Assembly (NCBI RefSeq): GCF_008642295.1
Contig: NZ_CP029190.1
Location: 5,377,501 to 5,441,500, forward strand
Length of the DNA stretch: 64,000 bases
Reading direction: 5' to 3'
DNA from: Streptomyces venezuelae
GTDB lineage: Bacteria > Actinomycetota > Actinomycetes > Streptomycetales > Streptomycetaceae
Position numbers and translations under genes: made by a program. The notes beneath the pieces were generated by a model. That model was not told where the DNA came from. It saw only the letters and a list, made by a program, of their open reading frames with translations, and did no database searches. The first letter of the stretch is position 1. Each line of letters begins with the position of its first letter. This document shows positions 1 through 8,557 of the stretch, one piece after another.

Positions 1-395
1 CGCTGTCCGTTGACGTCGACGGACGTCGGGGAGGAGAGGCGGCCCTCACCCTCGATGTAGGTCACCTTGCGGGAGGCGACCAGGCCCTGCAGACCCTTGT
101 ACAGGCCCGAGATGACCTCGTCCTTGTACTTGTGCACGCCGGCGATGTCGATGCCCTCGAAAGCGGCCTTGACACCGAACTGGGCGGCTTCGCGAGCCTG
201 GTCCGCGACCTCGCCCGCGTGCAGCAGAGCCTTAGTGGGAATGCAGCCGTTGTGCAGGCAGGTGCCACCGAGCTTGTTCTTCTCGATCAGGGCAACGTCC
301 AGACCCAGCTGGGAAGCGCGCAGCGCCGCGGCGTAACCGCCACTGCCACCGCCGAGGATCACTAGGTCGAAAACGGTGCTGGCGTCGTTCGCCAC
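1..395 (-). CDS. lpdA: Dihydrolipoyl dehydrogenase (E3), 5' part
   Basis: FAD-dependent NAD+ oxidoreductase that reoxidises dihydrolipoamide in 2-oxoacid dehydrogenase complexes in the cytoplasm. The visible 131 residues carry the dinucleotide-binding glycine motif LGGGSGG (about residues 14-20) and the redox-active disulfide motif GGTCLHNGC (Cys46 and Cys51), diagnostic of the class I disulfide oxidoreductases. The GTG start at 395 is supported by GGAGGA seven bases upstream. The gene runs off the left edge, so the NAD and dimerisation domains are not visible. It is read in the same direction as the aminopeptidase upstream, with 183 bases and a terminator between them, so it probably has its own promoter. 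Confidence 0.93.
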   Translation of the reverse strand, partial: MANDASTVFDLVILGGGSGGYAAALRASQLGLDVALIEKNKLGGTCLHNGCIPTKALLHAGEVADQAREAAQFGVKAAFEGIDIAGVHKYKDEVISGLYKGLQGLVASRKVTYIEGEGRLSSPTSVDVNGQ

Positions 396-534
396 GTCAC
401 GTCCTCCATGCATGTGCGCCGGGCACCGGTCGTTGGGGACCGGGCGGCGGCTGGTAATCGGCCGCTTGTCTTTCGGCCCTGTGGTGGGGGCCCTGTCCTG
501 CCGAGGACCCATCTTCGCATGACCGAACAAACAG

Positions 535-566
535 CGCGGCCCCGGGCTTCCCGGCCCGGGGCCGCG
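535..566 (-). terminator. Intrinsic terminator downstream of pepA
   Basis: A perfect 13-bp GC stem (535-547 with 554-566) and 6-nt loop lie just past the aminopeptidase stop codon. Read leftward it is followed by a T-rich stretch (TGTTTGTTC), as expected for a rho-independent terminator. Confidence 0.7.
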
Positions 567-578
567 GTGACCGGGTGA

Positions 579-2108
579 CTACCCCAGGTCGCCGGTGGCC
601 GTGCGCTCGGCCAGCCGGACCAGGGTGCGGACGGCGGAGCCGGTGCCGCCCTTGGGGGTGTAGCCGTACGGGGCGCCCTCGTGGAAGGCCGGGCCGGCGA
701 TGTCCAGGTGGGCCCAGGTGATGCCCTCGCCGACGAACTCCTGCAGGAACAGGCCGGCCACCAGGCCGCCGCCCATGCGGACACCCATGTTGGCGATGTC
801 GGCGGTGGGGGAGTCCATGGTCTTGCGCAGGTCCGCCGGGAGCGGCATCGGCCAGGAGGCCTCGCCGACCTCCTCCGCGATCTCGTGGATGGAGGTGCGG
901 AAGGCGTCGTCGTTGGCCATGATGCCGAAGGTGCGGTCGCCCAGGGCCAGCACCATCGCGCCGGTCAGGGTCGCGACGTCGATGATCGCGTCCGGGTTCT
1001 CCTCGGAGGCGCGGGTCAGCGCGTCGCCCAGCACCAGGCGGCCCTCGGCGTCGGTGTTCAGCACCTCGACGGTCTTGCCGCTGTACATGCGGAGCACGTC
1101 GCCGGGGCGGGTGGCGGAGCCGGAGGGCATGTTCTCGGCGAGCGCCAGCCAGCCGGTGACGTTGACCTGGAGGCCCAGCTTCGCGACGGCCACGACGGCG
1201 GCGAACACGGCGGCGGCGCCGGACATGTCGCACTTCATCGTCTCGTTGTGGCCGGCCGGCTTGAGGGAGATGCCGCCCGAGTCGTAGGTGATGCCCTTGC
1301 CGACGAAGGCGAGGGTCTTCTCCGCCTTGGGGTGGGTGTAGGCGATCCTGACCAGCCGCGGCGGGTTCTCGGAGCCCTTGCCGACGCCCATGATGCCGCC
1401 GTAGCCGCCCTTGACCAGCGCCTTCTCGTCCAGCACCTGGACCTTGACACCCAGCTCCTTGGCCGTGGTCTGGGCCACGGCGGCGAAGGCCTCGGGGGTG
1501 AGGTCGTTCGGCGGGGTGTTGATCAGGTCTCGAGCGATGTTCACCTCGCTCGCGACGATCTTCGCGCGCTCGACGGCGGCCTTGTGGTCCTTGTCCCGCG
1601 GCTTGGCGCCCAGCAGGGTCACCTCGGCGAGCGGGCCCTTCGGGCCGTCGCCCTTGCCGTTCTTCTTCGTGCCGCCCTGGTAGGCGGTGAAGGCGTACGC
1701 GCCGAGCAGCGCGCCCTCGGCGACCGCGGTCACGGCCGAGGCGTCCTCCAGCGGCAGCGCGAAGGCGGCCTTCTTGGCACCGGCCAGCGCACGGGAGGCG
1801 GCACCGGCGGCACGGCGCAGCGCCTCCTCGTCGTAGGACTCGTCCTTCTCCGGAACCGGGCCGAGCCCGACCGCCAGCACGACCGGGGCCTTCAGACCGT
1901 CCGGGGCCGGCAGCTTGGTGATCTCGCCTTCGGCGCCCGAGGCACCGAGGGCATCGAGCACGGTGGCGAGCTTTCCGTCGAACGTCTTGTCCACGGCCTC
2001 GGCGCCGGCGGCCACGACGGGACCCTTGGGGCCCTTCGCCACGCCGACCACGAGGGCGTCGGCGCGCAGCGTCGCCGCGCCGGCAGTGCTGAGAGTCAGA
2101 GCAGTCAC
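579..2108 (-). CDS. pepA: Leucyl aminopeptidase (M17 family)
   Basis: Cytosolic dimetal exopeptidase removing N-terminal residues from peptides. The 509-residue length is normal for M17. The family signature NTDAEGRL lies at about residues 351-358, and the metal and catalytic lysine region (GKGITYDSGG) at about 269-279. The N-terminal third is the variable regulatory domain. The GTG start at 2108 gives the usual N-terminus (TALTLSTAGAATLRADA). The frame stays open 40 codons further upstream, but that stretch is arginine/proline-rich and unlike the family. The gene stands alone with a terminator downstream. Confidence 0.93.
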   Translation of the reverse strand: MTALTLSTAGAATLRADALVVGVAKGPKGPVVAAGAEAVDKTFDGKLATVLDALGASGAEGEITKLPAPDGLKAPVVLAVGLGPVPEKDESYDEEALRRAAGAASRALAGAKKAAFALPLEDASAVTAVAEGALLGAYAFTAYQGGTKKNGKGDGPKGPLAEVTLLGAKPRDKDHKAAVERAKIVASEVNIARDLINTPPNDLTPEAFAAVAQTTAKELGVKVQVLDEKALVKGGYGGIMGVGKGSENPPRLVRIAYTHPKAEKTLAFVGKGITYDSGGISLKPAGHNETMKCDMSGAAAVFAAVVAVAKLGLQVNVTGWLALAENMPSGSATRPGDVLRMYSGKTVEVLNTDAEGRLVLGDALTRASEENPDAIIDVATLTGAMVLALGDRTFGIMANDDAFRTSIHEIAEEVGEASWPMPLPADLRKTMDSPTADIANMGVRMGGGLVAGLFLQEFVGEGITWAHLDIAGPAFHEGAPYGYTPKGGTGSAVRTLVRLAERTATGDLG

Positions 2109-2467
2109 GGTGGTGAGGTCTCGCTTCCGTATGTGTGATGTGGGGCATGTGGCCCGTGCCGGGGTCGCCGGCCGTCCGCAGCGATCGTATTCCGGCCGGG
2201 CAGCCGTCAGAAATGAGCGTACGCGCACGCTGTGGTCCGTACGGCAATCGAAGGTTTGGCAAGTTGTTCGATCAAGAGGCCGTGAGGTTCACCCATCTGT
2301 GGCGACTGTTCAACGTTTGCCTTTTGGACCTGACGGGGTCCGACAGACTCGAGCCACTCTCGCAAGGGGACGCGGGGTTCCTTTGCATGATTTCCACAGA
2401 GCCTCCCCGGCCCGGCACATCCGCCTGTGGCCGTTGCCGAGGGATGCCTGCGGGGGGAAAGGCCGGC
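2109..2467. other. Divergent intergenic region between pepA and the deacetylase gene
   Basis: This 359-base gap must contain the promoters of both flanking divergent genes. It is clearly less GC-rich than its surroundings around 2240-2340. I see no RNA gene, no convincing operator and no credible small ORF. GGGGGAAAGG just before 2468 is the ribosome-binding site of the downstream gene. Confidence 0.5.
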
Positions 2468-4504
2468 ATGGTCAACAAGAACCGGATGAACAGGGCTGCC
2501 GCCGCATGGGCCGTGGCAGCGCTGGTGTCCGTGGCGGTTCCCGCCTCGGCTGCCACGGTCGCCGAGACGGCCGCGGTACCGCGCATCGACCTCAAGGTGC
2601 TCGTCGTCGACGACGGCGGCAGCTCCATCGATGCGATCACCGCCGAACTCCGGGACACCGGGGTTCCGTATACCCGCATCGACCTGGGCAGCGGCAGCCG
2701 CCCGGTGATCGACGCGGGCTTCCTCAGCGACACGGTCGACGGCCGGCCGCGCGCAAAGTTCCAGGGGGTGGTGCTGCCCAGCGAGAACCCGTTCGGCGAG
2801 GGCTCCGCGGAGATGGCCGCACTGGCCGCGTACGAGACCGCGTACGGCATCCGCCAGGTCGACGCCTACACCTGGGCCCACCCGGGCGTCGGACTCGAAT
2901 ACACCGACAACGGCGGTTACGCCGGGCAGCTCGACGGCACCCGGGCCGCGATCACCCCGGCGGGCAAGGCCGGCCCCTTCGGCTACCTCGGCGGCGAGGT
3001 CACCTTCGAGGACAACTCCGTCCTGATCCCGGAGAGCTTCGGCTTCATGGGACAGCCGCGGCCCGGCTACACCAGCTACCTCGACGCCCCGGTCGGCTCC
3101 GGCCGGGCCTCGCTGCTCGGCGAGTACGTCCACGACGGGCGCAGCGAACTGGTCGTCACCTTCGGCTACAACCAGTACCAGCGGCAGTACCGGCTGCTGG
3201 CCCGGGGCATCGTGGACTGGCTCACCCAGGGCGTCCACCTCGGCCAGAGCCGCAACTACTTCGCCGTGCACGTGGACGACGTCTTCGCGCCCGACGCCCG
3301 CTGGAACTCCGAGCTCAACTGCACCCCGGGCGACTACGCCTGCGCGGGCGGCGAGGGCAAGGAGAGCACCATCCGGATGACCGCCGCCGACGCCCAGTAC
3401 GCCGCCCAGTGGCAGCAGGCCAAGGGCTTCAAGCTGGACATGGTCTTCAACGGCGGTGCAGGGGAGGAGTGGAAGACCGAAAACGGCGGCACCGATGCGA
3501 TGACCGCGCAGCTTGTCGCCGACCGGGCCAAGTACCGCTGGATCAACCACACCTACACCCACCCGTTCCTCGGCTGCGTCCAGAACACCGCCACCGTCCC
3601 CTGGAGCTGCGCCAAGAACACCCGGGGCGCCACCCAGTGGATGAGCCGCGCCGAGATCGCCGCGCAGATCCGCGACAACCACAACTGGGCCGTCCGCAAG
3701 GGCATCGCACTGGACCGCACCGAACTGGTCACCGGTGAGCACTCGGGCCTGAAGACCCTGCCGCAGCAGCCGCAGGACAACCCCAACCTGGCCGGCGCCC
3801 TCGCCGACAACGGGGTCCGCTGGATCGCCAGCGACAACTCGCGCGAGCCCGCCCAGCGCACGGTCGGCACCGCCCTGACCGTCCCGCGGCACCCGATGAA
3901 CGTCTACTACAACACCGGCACCAACGCCGAGATGGCCGACGAGTACAACTGGATCTACGCGAGCCGGGCCGACGGCGGCAGCGGGATCTGCGAGGACAAC
4001 CCGGGCACCTCCACCTGCCTGCCCGAGCCCCTCGACCCGGCCACCGGCTACCTGGAGCACATCGTCCCGCAGGAGGCCCGGACCGCCCTGCGGCACGTGC
4101 TGGCCAACGACCCGCGCCCGCACTACGTCCACCAGTCCAACCTCGCCGAGGACCGCACCCTCTACCCCGTGCTCGACCAGGTCCTCGACACCTACCGCAC
4201 CCTCTACGCGGCCAACACCCCGGTCGTGAACCAGAGCCAGAAGGACACCGGCACCGAACTCCAGCGCCGGGCGGCCTGGGACAAGGCGCTGGCCGAGGGC
4301 AAGGTCACCGCCTACCGCATCGGCACCACGGTCACCGTCAAGGCGCCCACCGGGGTCCTCGCACCGGTCACCGCCCCCGAGGGCACCCGCAAGCAGCAGC
4401 TCCTCGGCACCACGGTGTACGGCGCCGCCTATGCCGGAACCCGCTCGGCCTGGACCGGGCCCGAGGCCCTCCAGTCGGCGGTCACGCTCAAGCTGCCCAG
4501 CTGA
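2468..4504 (+). CDS. Secreted Agd3-like (CE18) polysaccharide deacetylase
   Basis: Predicted extracellular de-N-acetylase of an amino-sugar polymer. The 678-residue product has a Sec signal peptide (hydrophobic segment 10-24, cleavage near ASA-A at 28). An N-terminal region (about 36-255) probably corresponds to the carbohydrate-binding part of Agd3. The C-terminal catalytic half shows the NodB-type metal motifs in CE18 form: HVDD (268-271), HTYTH (361-365) and TGEHSG (422-427). This arrangement is that of Aspergillus Agd3, the galactosaminogalactan deacetylase, rather than ordinary CE4 enzymes. The start is chosen at the ATG with GGGGGAAAGG upstream and an immediate signal peptide. It is followed by a PelF-type glycosyltransferase and two galactosaminidase-type hydrolases, which fits polymer maturation. 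Family assignment is from motifs; substrate is inferred. Confidence 0.8.
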   Translation: MVNKNRMNRAAAAWAVAALVSVAVPASAATVAETAAVPRIDLKVLVVDDGGSSIDAITAELRDTGVPYTRIDLGSGSRPVIDAGFLSDTVDGRPRAKFQGVVLPSENPFGEGSAEMAALAAYETAYGIRQVDAYTWAHPGVGLEYTDNGGYAGQLDGTRAAITPAGKAGPFGYLGGEVTFEDNSVLIPESFGFMGQPRPGYTSYLDAPVGSGRASLLGEYVHDGRSELVVTFGYNQYQRQYRLLARGIVDWLTQGVHLGQSRNYFAVHVDDVFAPDARWNSELNCTPGDYACAGGEGKESTIRMTAADAQYAAQWQQAKGFKLDMVFNGGAGEEWKTENGGTDAMTAQLVADRAKYRWINHTYTHPFLGCVQNTATVPWSCAKNTRGATQWMSRAEIAAQIRDNHNWAVRKGIALDRTELVTGEHSGLKTLPQQPQDNPNLAGALADNGVRWIASDNSREPAQRTVGTALTVPRHPMNVYYNTGTNAEMADEYNWIYASRADGGSGICEDNPGTSTCLPEPLDPATGYLEHIVPQEARTALRHVLANDPRPHYVHQSNLAEDRTLYPVLDQVLDTYRTLYAANTPVVNQSQKDTGTELQRRAAWDKALAEGKVTAYRIGTTVTVKAPTGVLAPVTAPEGTRKQQLLGTTVYGAAYAGTRSAWTGPEALQSAVTLKLPS

Positions 4505-4521
4505 CCCGACCCGCCTTCCAC

Positions 4522-4553
4522 GCGGCCGAGCGGGCTCCGCCCCGCTCGGCCGC
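4522..4553 (+). terminator. Strong hairpin between deacetylase and pelF-like gene
   Basis: A perfect 13-bp stem (4522-4534 with 4541-4553) and 6-nt loop lie in the 94-base gap after the deacetylase stop. There is no T-run after it, so it may be a partial terminator or an mRNA-stability element within an operon rather than a full stop. Confidence 0.45.
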
Positions 4554-4598
4554 CGCCCTGCGCACCTCAACACATCCAGTCCGGGGGGACACACCGCA

Positions 4599-6113
4599 AT
4601 GAGCCATGGGCGTCACGTCACCATGCTCACCGAAGGCACCTATCCGCACGTCCACGGGGGCGTCAGCACCTGGTGCGACCAGCTCGTCAGAGGCATGCCG
4701 GAGGTCGACTTCCACGTCATAGCCCTGACCGGCAGCGGTCGCGAACCCGTCGCCTGGGAGCTGCCCCGCAACGTCTACCGGCACACCGTCGTACCCCTCT
4801 GGGGCCCGCCGCCCGGCCGCAGCCGGCGCGCCGCACTGCGGGGCCGCGACCACCGCCGGTTCACCGAGACCTACGAACACTTCCTGCTCTCGATGCTCGA
4901 CCCCGACCACGGCGGCTTCGGCGAGGCCCTGCGCACCCTCGCCCTGCTCGCCCGGTCCGGCCGGCTCGCCCCGGCCCTGCGCTCCGAAGCGGTGCTGCGC
5001 ACCCTGATGCGGGTCTGGACCCGCCCCGGCCTGGCCACCGCCGGCGCCGCACCCACCATCCACGATGCGCTCACCGCCACCGACCTGCTGGAACACGCGC
5101 TCCGCCCGCTCGCCGTCCGCATCCCGCCGGACAGCGTCGCGCACGCCGTCAGCAGCGGCCTCGCCACCCTGCCCGCCCTCGCCGCCGCCTATCTGGACCG
5201 GGTGCCGTTCCTCCTCACCGAGCACGGCATCTACCTGCGCGAGCGCTACCTCGGCTACCGCAGCGCCGAACAGCGCTGGCCGGTCAAGGCCCTGATGCTC
5301 GGCTTCTACCGGGAGCTCAACTCGGAGGGCTACCGGCAGGCCGACCTGATCACCCCGTGCAACAAGTACAACCGCCGCTGGGAGGAACGCGGCGGCGCGC
5401 CCGCCGACCGGATCCGCACCGTCTACAACGGCGTCGACCCGCACCGGTTCCCGGAGGCCGGCCCCGAGCCCGAGGTGCCGACCCTCAGCTGGTGCGGCCG
5501 GATCGACCCGATCAAGGACCTGGAAACCCTGATCCGGGCCTACGCGTTCATGCGCCGGGAGCTCCCGGCCCTGCGGCTGCGGCTGTTCGGACCCGTCCCG
5601 GCCGGCTGCGAGGACTACCGGATCCGGCTGGAGAAACTCGCGGCCGAACTGGGGGTCGCGGACGGCATCACGTACGAGGGCCGGATCGAGGACGTGGCGA
5701 AGGCCTATGCGGCGGGCAGCGTGGTGATGCTCTCCAGCATCAGTGAGGGATTCCCCTTCAGCATCATCGAGGCCATGTCCTGCGGCCGGACCACCGTCTC
5801 CACCGATGTGGGCGGGGTCCGCGAGGCCGTCGGCGACACCGGACTGGTGGTCCCGCCCCGCGAACCCGAGCTGATGGCCGGGGCCACCCTGGCGCTGCTC
5901 CGCGACGACGCCCGCCGCGCCGAGCTGGGGCGGCTGTCCCGGCAGCGGGTGGTGGAGAAGTTCACCCTGCACCAGTCGGTGGACGGCTTCCGGCACATCT
6001 ACCGCGAACTGGCCGGCCAACCCGTGCTGCCCGTCCAGCCCGGGGACGGCTGGACCCAGCGGCTCGCCGACCCCTGGTACAAGGAGCTCGCGGCGGACGG
6101 GAGCATGTGGTGA
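4599..6113 (+). CDS. pelF-like: PelF-type GT4 glycosyltransferase
   Basis: Cytosolic polymerising glycosyltransferase of the GT4/GT-B class. In the Pel system PelF uses UDP-GalNAc. The 504-residue product begins with the very characteristic PelF N-terminus (MLTEGTYPHVHGGVSTW, residues 9-25). It has the long mid insertion before the Rossmann C-domain, and the donor-site motif EGFPFSIIEAM near 380-392. The ATG at 4599 has GGGGGGAC upstream. Its stop overlaps the start of the next membrane-protein gene, implying translational coupling. The fungal galactosaminogalactan cluster also uses a glycosyltransferase with a GT4 domain (Gtb3). Confidence in family is high; the exact sugar is inferred. Confidence 0.88.
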   Translation: MSHGRHVTMLTEGTYPHVHGGVSTWCDQLVRGMPEVDFHVIALTGSGREPVAWELPRNVYRHTVVPLWGPPPGRSRRAALRGRDHRRFTETYEHFLLSMLDPDHGGFGEALRTLALLARSGRLAPALRSEAVLRTLMRVWTRPGLATAGAAPTIHDALTATDLLEHALRPLAVRIPPDSVAHAVSSGLATLPALAAAYLDRVPFLLTEHGIYLRERYLGYRSAEQRWPVKALMLGFYRELNSEGYRQADLITPCNKYNRRWEERGGAPADRIRTVYNGVDPHRFPEAGPEPEVPTLSWCGRIDPIKDLETLIRAYAFMRRELPALRLRLFGPVPAGCEDYRIRLEKLAAELGVADGITYEGRIEDVAKAYAAGSVVMLSSISEGFPFSIIEAMSCGRTTVSTDVGGVREAVGDTGLVVPPREPELMAGATLALLRDDARRAELGRLSRQRVVEKFTLHQSVDGFRHIYRELAGQPVLPVQPGDGWTQRLADPWYKELAADGSMW

Positions 6114-7714
6114 GCGGATCGCTCTGGCTCAAACCGCCCGGTACACCCGGGACATCCGGTACACCCGGTGCATCCGGCGGTACGTCCGGCCGCCCGGCGG
6201 CCGGCACCGCCGAGGCCCGCCGGGACACCCTGCCGGCCATCCCCCGGCCGCGCCGGGAAGGCCCCGCCGCCGCCGACCCGATGGAGGAACTGGCCCTCCG
6301 CCTCGACCCGTTGGTCGCCTCCGCCGTTCACCCGGACGAGATCGCCGCCCTGCTGGAATCCGACGGGATGACGGACGAACACATCCGGCTCACCTACGGC
6401 CGCCAGGACTCCTTCGGCCTCGCCGAGGACCTGTACAGCCGGATCCCGCGGGCCTTCCCGGAGCCGGCCGCCGCTCCCGACCCGTGGAAGGTCTCGCTCA
6501 CCGCCTGCCTGCTCCGCGGGGTGATCTTCGCCCTGCCCGGGCTCGCCTACCTGCTGGGCGCACCCCTGCTGGAAGGCCCGCCGGACCGGCTCGGCCTGCC
6601 CGCCGGGACCCTGACCCTGCTCGCCGGCGCGCTGATCGGCTGGGTGTGGGACCAGACCCTGTCCCACCGGGCGTACTCCTGGCTGGGTCTGGGCGACCGG
6701 GCGGCGGCCGGCCGCACCCTGCTCGTCGGCGCCCCGGCCGGGGCCCTGCTGGGGACCGCCACCGCCTTCGCCGTCCCCGGCGGGCCGCCGTTCAGCTACG
6801 CCTTCGCCGCCGGACAGGCGCTGTACGTCGGCGCCGCCACCGTCCTGCTGGTCCTCGGCCGGGAGCGGCTGCTGTTCTTCGCCCTGGCCCCGATGGCGGC
6901 GGGCGCGGCTGCCGCCCTGGCGGCCGACCTCCCGGTGCCGCTGCGGATCGGCCTGCTGCTGGTCTCCCTGACCGCCGCGTGCACCCTCGCCGTCCGGGAA
7001 CTCCCGCTGGCCGCGGGCGTACGGTCGGCGGTCCGCCGGGTCCGGGGCCTGCTGGCCCGGCGGCCCGGCGAGGGCCCGGTGCGGTGGCGGGTGCTGCGCG
7101 GCGGCGAGGACGACTTCGCCCCGCGCGGGCCGCGGCTCGCGGACTCGGTCCCCTTCGGGGTGTTCGGACTGGGTACCGGCCTGCTGGTGCTGTACGCCGC
7201 GCTGGGCGAGGTGCTGGCGGGCGGGCCGGCCGAGGCGGTCGCGGCCCCGTCTGCGGTGGCCCTCACCCTCAGCATGGGCCCGGCCGAATGGCTGCTCCAC
7301 CGGTTCCGCAGCGGCAGCCTGGCCGGACTGCGGGCGGCCCGCTCCCCGCGGGCGTTCCGCCGGGCCATGGTGCTGACCCTGGGCCACTGCCTGGCGGGCT
7401 ATCTGTCGGTGCTGCTCGCCCTGGGCGTGGTGGGCACCCTGCTGTGGCCCGGCGCACCGGGCCTGAACGGGGTCCGGGTCGGCACCCTGCTGCTGCTCGG
7501 CACGGTGATGTGGACCGGTCTGCTGCTCCAGTCCTTCGGGGCGATCCGGATCGCGGCGGCGGTGTGTGCGGCTGCGGCGGCGGTGCAGAGCGCGGCCCTG
7601 CTGTTCGGGCTGGGGCAGCCGCGGGTGGTGCAGCTGGTGGTGGCCGGGGCTGCGGCTGCCGCCCTGGCCGCCCTGGTCTGCACCCTCCTGGGCCGCGCCA
7701 CCTCCCACCGCTGA
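6110..7714 (+). CDS. Polytopic membrane protein, candidate polymer exporter
   Basis: I do not recognise a named family. The first ~45 residues are Gly/Pro/Thr-rich. Then comes a soluble stretch (about 60-115) of a type seen in actinobacterial membrane proteins, with LLESDGMTDEHIRLTYG. From about residue 126 to the end there are roughly a dozen hydrophobic segments separated by short basic loops. Size and topology resemble PelG or other MOP-type flippases, and position right after pelF matches pelG. The start is the GTG at 6110, overlapping the pelF-like stop by four bases; a GTG one codon earlier is also possible. Export of the PelF product is an inference from context only. Confidence 0.65.
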   Translation: MSGSLWLKPPGTPGTSGTPGASGGTSGRPAAGTAEARRDTLPAIPRPRREGPAAADPMEELALRLDPLVASAVHPDEIAALLESDGMTDEHIRLTYGRQDSFGLAEDLYSRIPRAFPEPAAAPDPWKVSLTACLLRGVIFALPGLAYLLGAPLLEGPPDRLGLPAGTLTLLAGALIGWVWDQTLSHRAYSWLGLGDRAAAGRTLLVGAPAGALLGTATAFAVPGGPPFSYAFAAGQALYVGAATVLLVLGRERLLFFALAPMAAGAAAALAADLPVPLRIGLLLVSLTAACTLAVRELPLAAGVRSAVRRVRGLLARRPGEGPVRWRVLRGGEDDFAPRGPRLADSVPFGVFGLGTGLLVLYAALGEVLAGGPAEAVAAPSAVALTLSMGPAEWLLHRFRSGSLAGLRAARSPRAFRRAMVLTLGHCLAGYLSVLLALGVVGTLLWPGAPGLNGVRVGTLLLLGTVMWTGLLLQSFGAIRIAAAVCAAAAAVQSAALLFGLGQPRVVQLVVAGAAAAALAALVCTLLGRATSHR

Positions 7715-7720
7715 CCCCGC

Positions 7721-7880
7721 CCCGCTGCGCGGAGCCTTTCCCCACCCCGCCCCTCCCCGAAACCGGGGCCTGCGGCCCCGGCCCCCGCTCGTGGGGCGCA
7801 GCCCCGGTTTCTGGGGGCACCTCCCAGCGGTAGCTGGGGGAGAAGGGGCGGGGTGGGGACATGGCCCCGCGCAGCGGCCC
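7721..7880. repeat. Palindromic intergenic element, copy A
   Basis: Two inverted arms (about 7721-7765 and 7840-7880) both contain GGGGCGGGGTGGGGA and GCGCAGCGG in opposite orientation. Between them is a core with its own hairpin (CTCCCAGC-GGTA-GCTGGG). Bases 7801-7849 are identical over 49 positions to 55438-55486. The left arm is repeated in inverse near 16400-16490. It fills the gap between the membrane protein and the GH135-like gene. Confidence 0.75.
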
Positions 7881-7903
7881 CCGACCCAACCGAGAAGGAA
7901 CCC

Positions 7904-8557
7904 ATGCTGCTGGTCCCGCTCTACGAGCATCCCGCCCACCACCCCACCGCCTGGTCCGCCCTGATCCGCGCGGCCGACCGCCTCCACTCGGTCGTCCTCA
8001 ACCCGGACAGCGGCCCCGGCACCGCCCCCGACGAGCGCTTCGCCGAGGTCGCCGGCCGGCTCAAGGACGCCGGGGTGCCCGTCCTCGGCTATGTCGACAC
8101 CGACTACGGGCGCCGCCCGCACGCCGCCGTGGTCCAGGACCTGCTCCGGCACCGCGACTGGTACGGGGTCGACGGCGCCTTCCTCGACCAGGCCGCCGCC
8201 GACGGCGGACTCCTGCCGCACTACCGGCGGCTCGCGGTGGCCGCCCGGGCCGCCGGCGCCCGCACCCTCGTCTTCAACCACGGGGTCCACCCGGACCCCG
8301 GCTTCGCCCAACTCGCCGATCTGCTGGTCACCTTCGAGGGCCCCTGGGACGCGTACCGGCACGCCGAGGTGCCGGAGTGGACCGCCGCCCACCCGGCCCA
8401 CCGGTTCTGCCACCTGGTGTACGCCGTTCCGCCCGGCACCGCCGAGGCCGCCGCCCGGCTCGCCGCCGAGCGGCACGCGGGGGTGCACTGCGCCGTCCCC
8501 GGCGCGGGCACCCACCCCTGGGGGACCCTGCCGTACGCCCTGGAGGCGGGCGGATGA
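7904..8557 (+). CDS. Spherulin-4/Sph3-like (GH135) glycoside hydrolase
   Basis: The 217-residue product matches the spherulation-specific family 4 fold. It opens with MLLVPLYEHP, then the NPDSGPG loop, GYVDTDYG, DGAFLDQ (about 88-94) and VTFEGPW (about 141-147). These acidic positions are where GH135 Sph3 has its catalytic residues. Sph3 cleaves N-acetylgalactosamine-rich stretches of galactosaminogalactan and is needed for its synthesis. No signal peptide is visible, so the protein may act in the cytosol or leave by another route. The ATG follows GAGAAGGA. Its TGA overlaps the next start (ATGA), coupling it to the GH114 gene. Confidence 0.8.
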   Translation: MLLVPLYEHPAHHPTAWSALIRAADRLHSVVLNPDSGPGTAPDERFAEVAGRLKDAGVPVLGYVDTDYGRRPHAAVVQDLLRHRDWYGVDGAFLDQAAADGGLLPHYRRLAVAARAAGARTLVFNHGVHPDPGFAQLADLLVTFEGPWDAYRHAEVPEWTAAHPAHRFCHLVYAVPPGTAEAAARLAAERHAGVHCAVPGAGTHPWGTLPYALEAGG

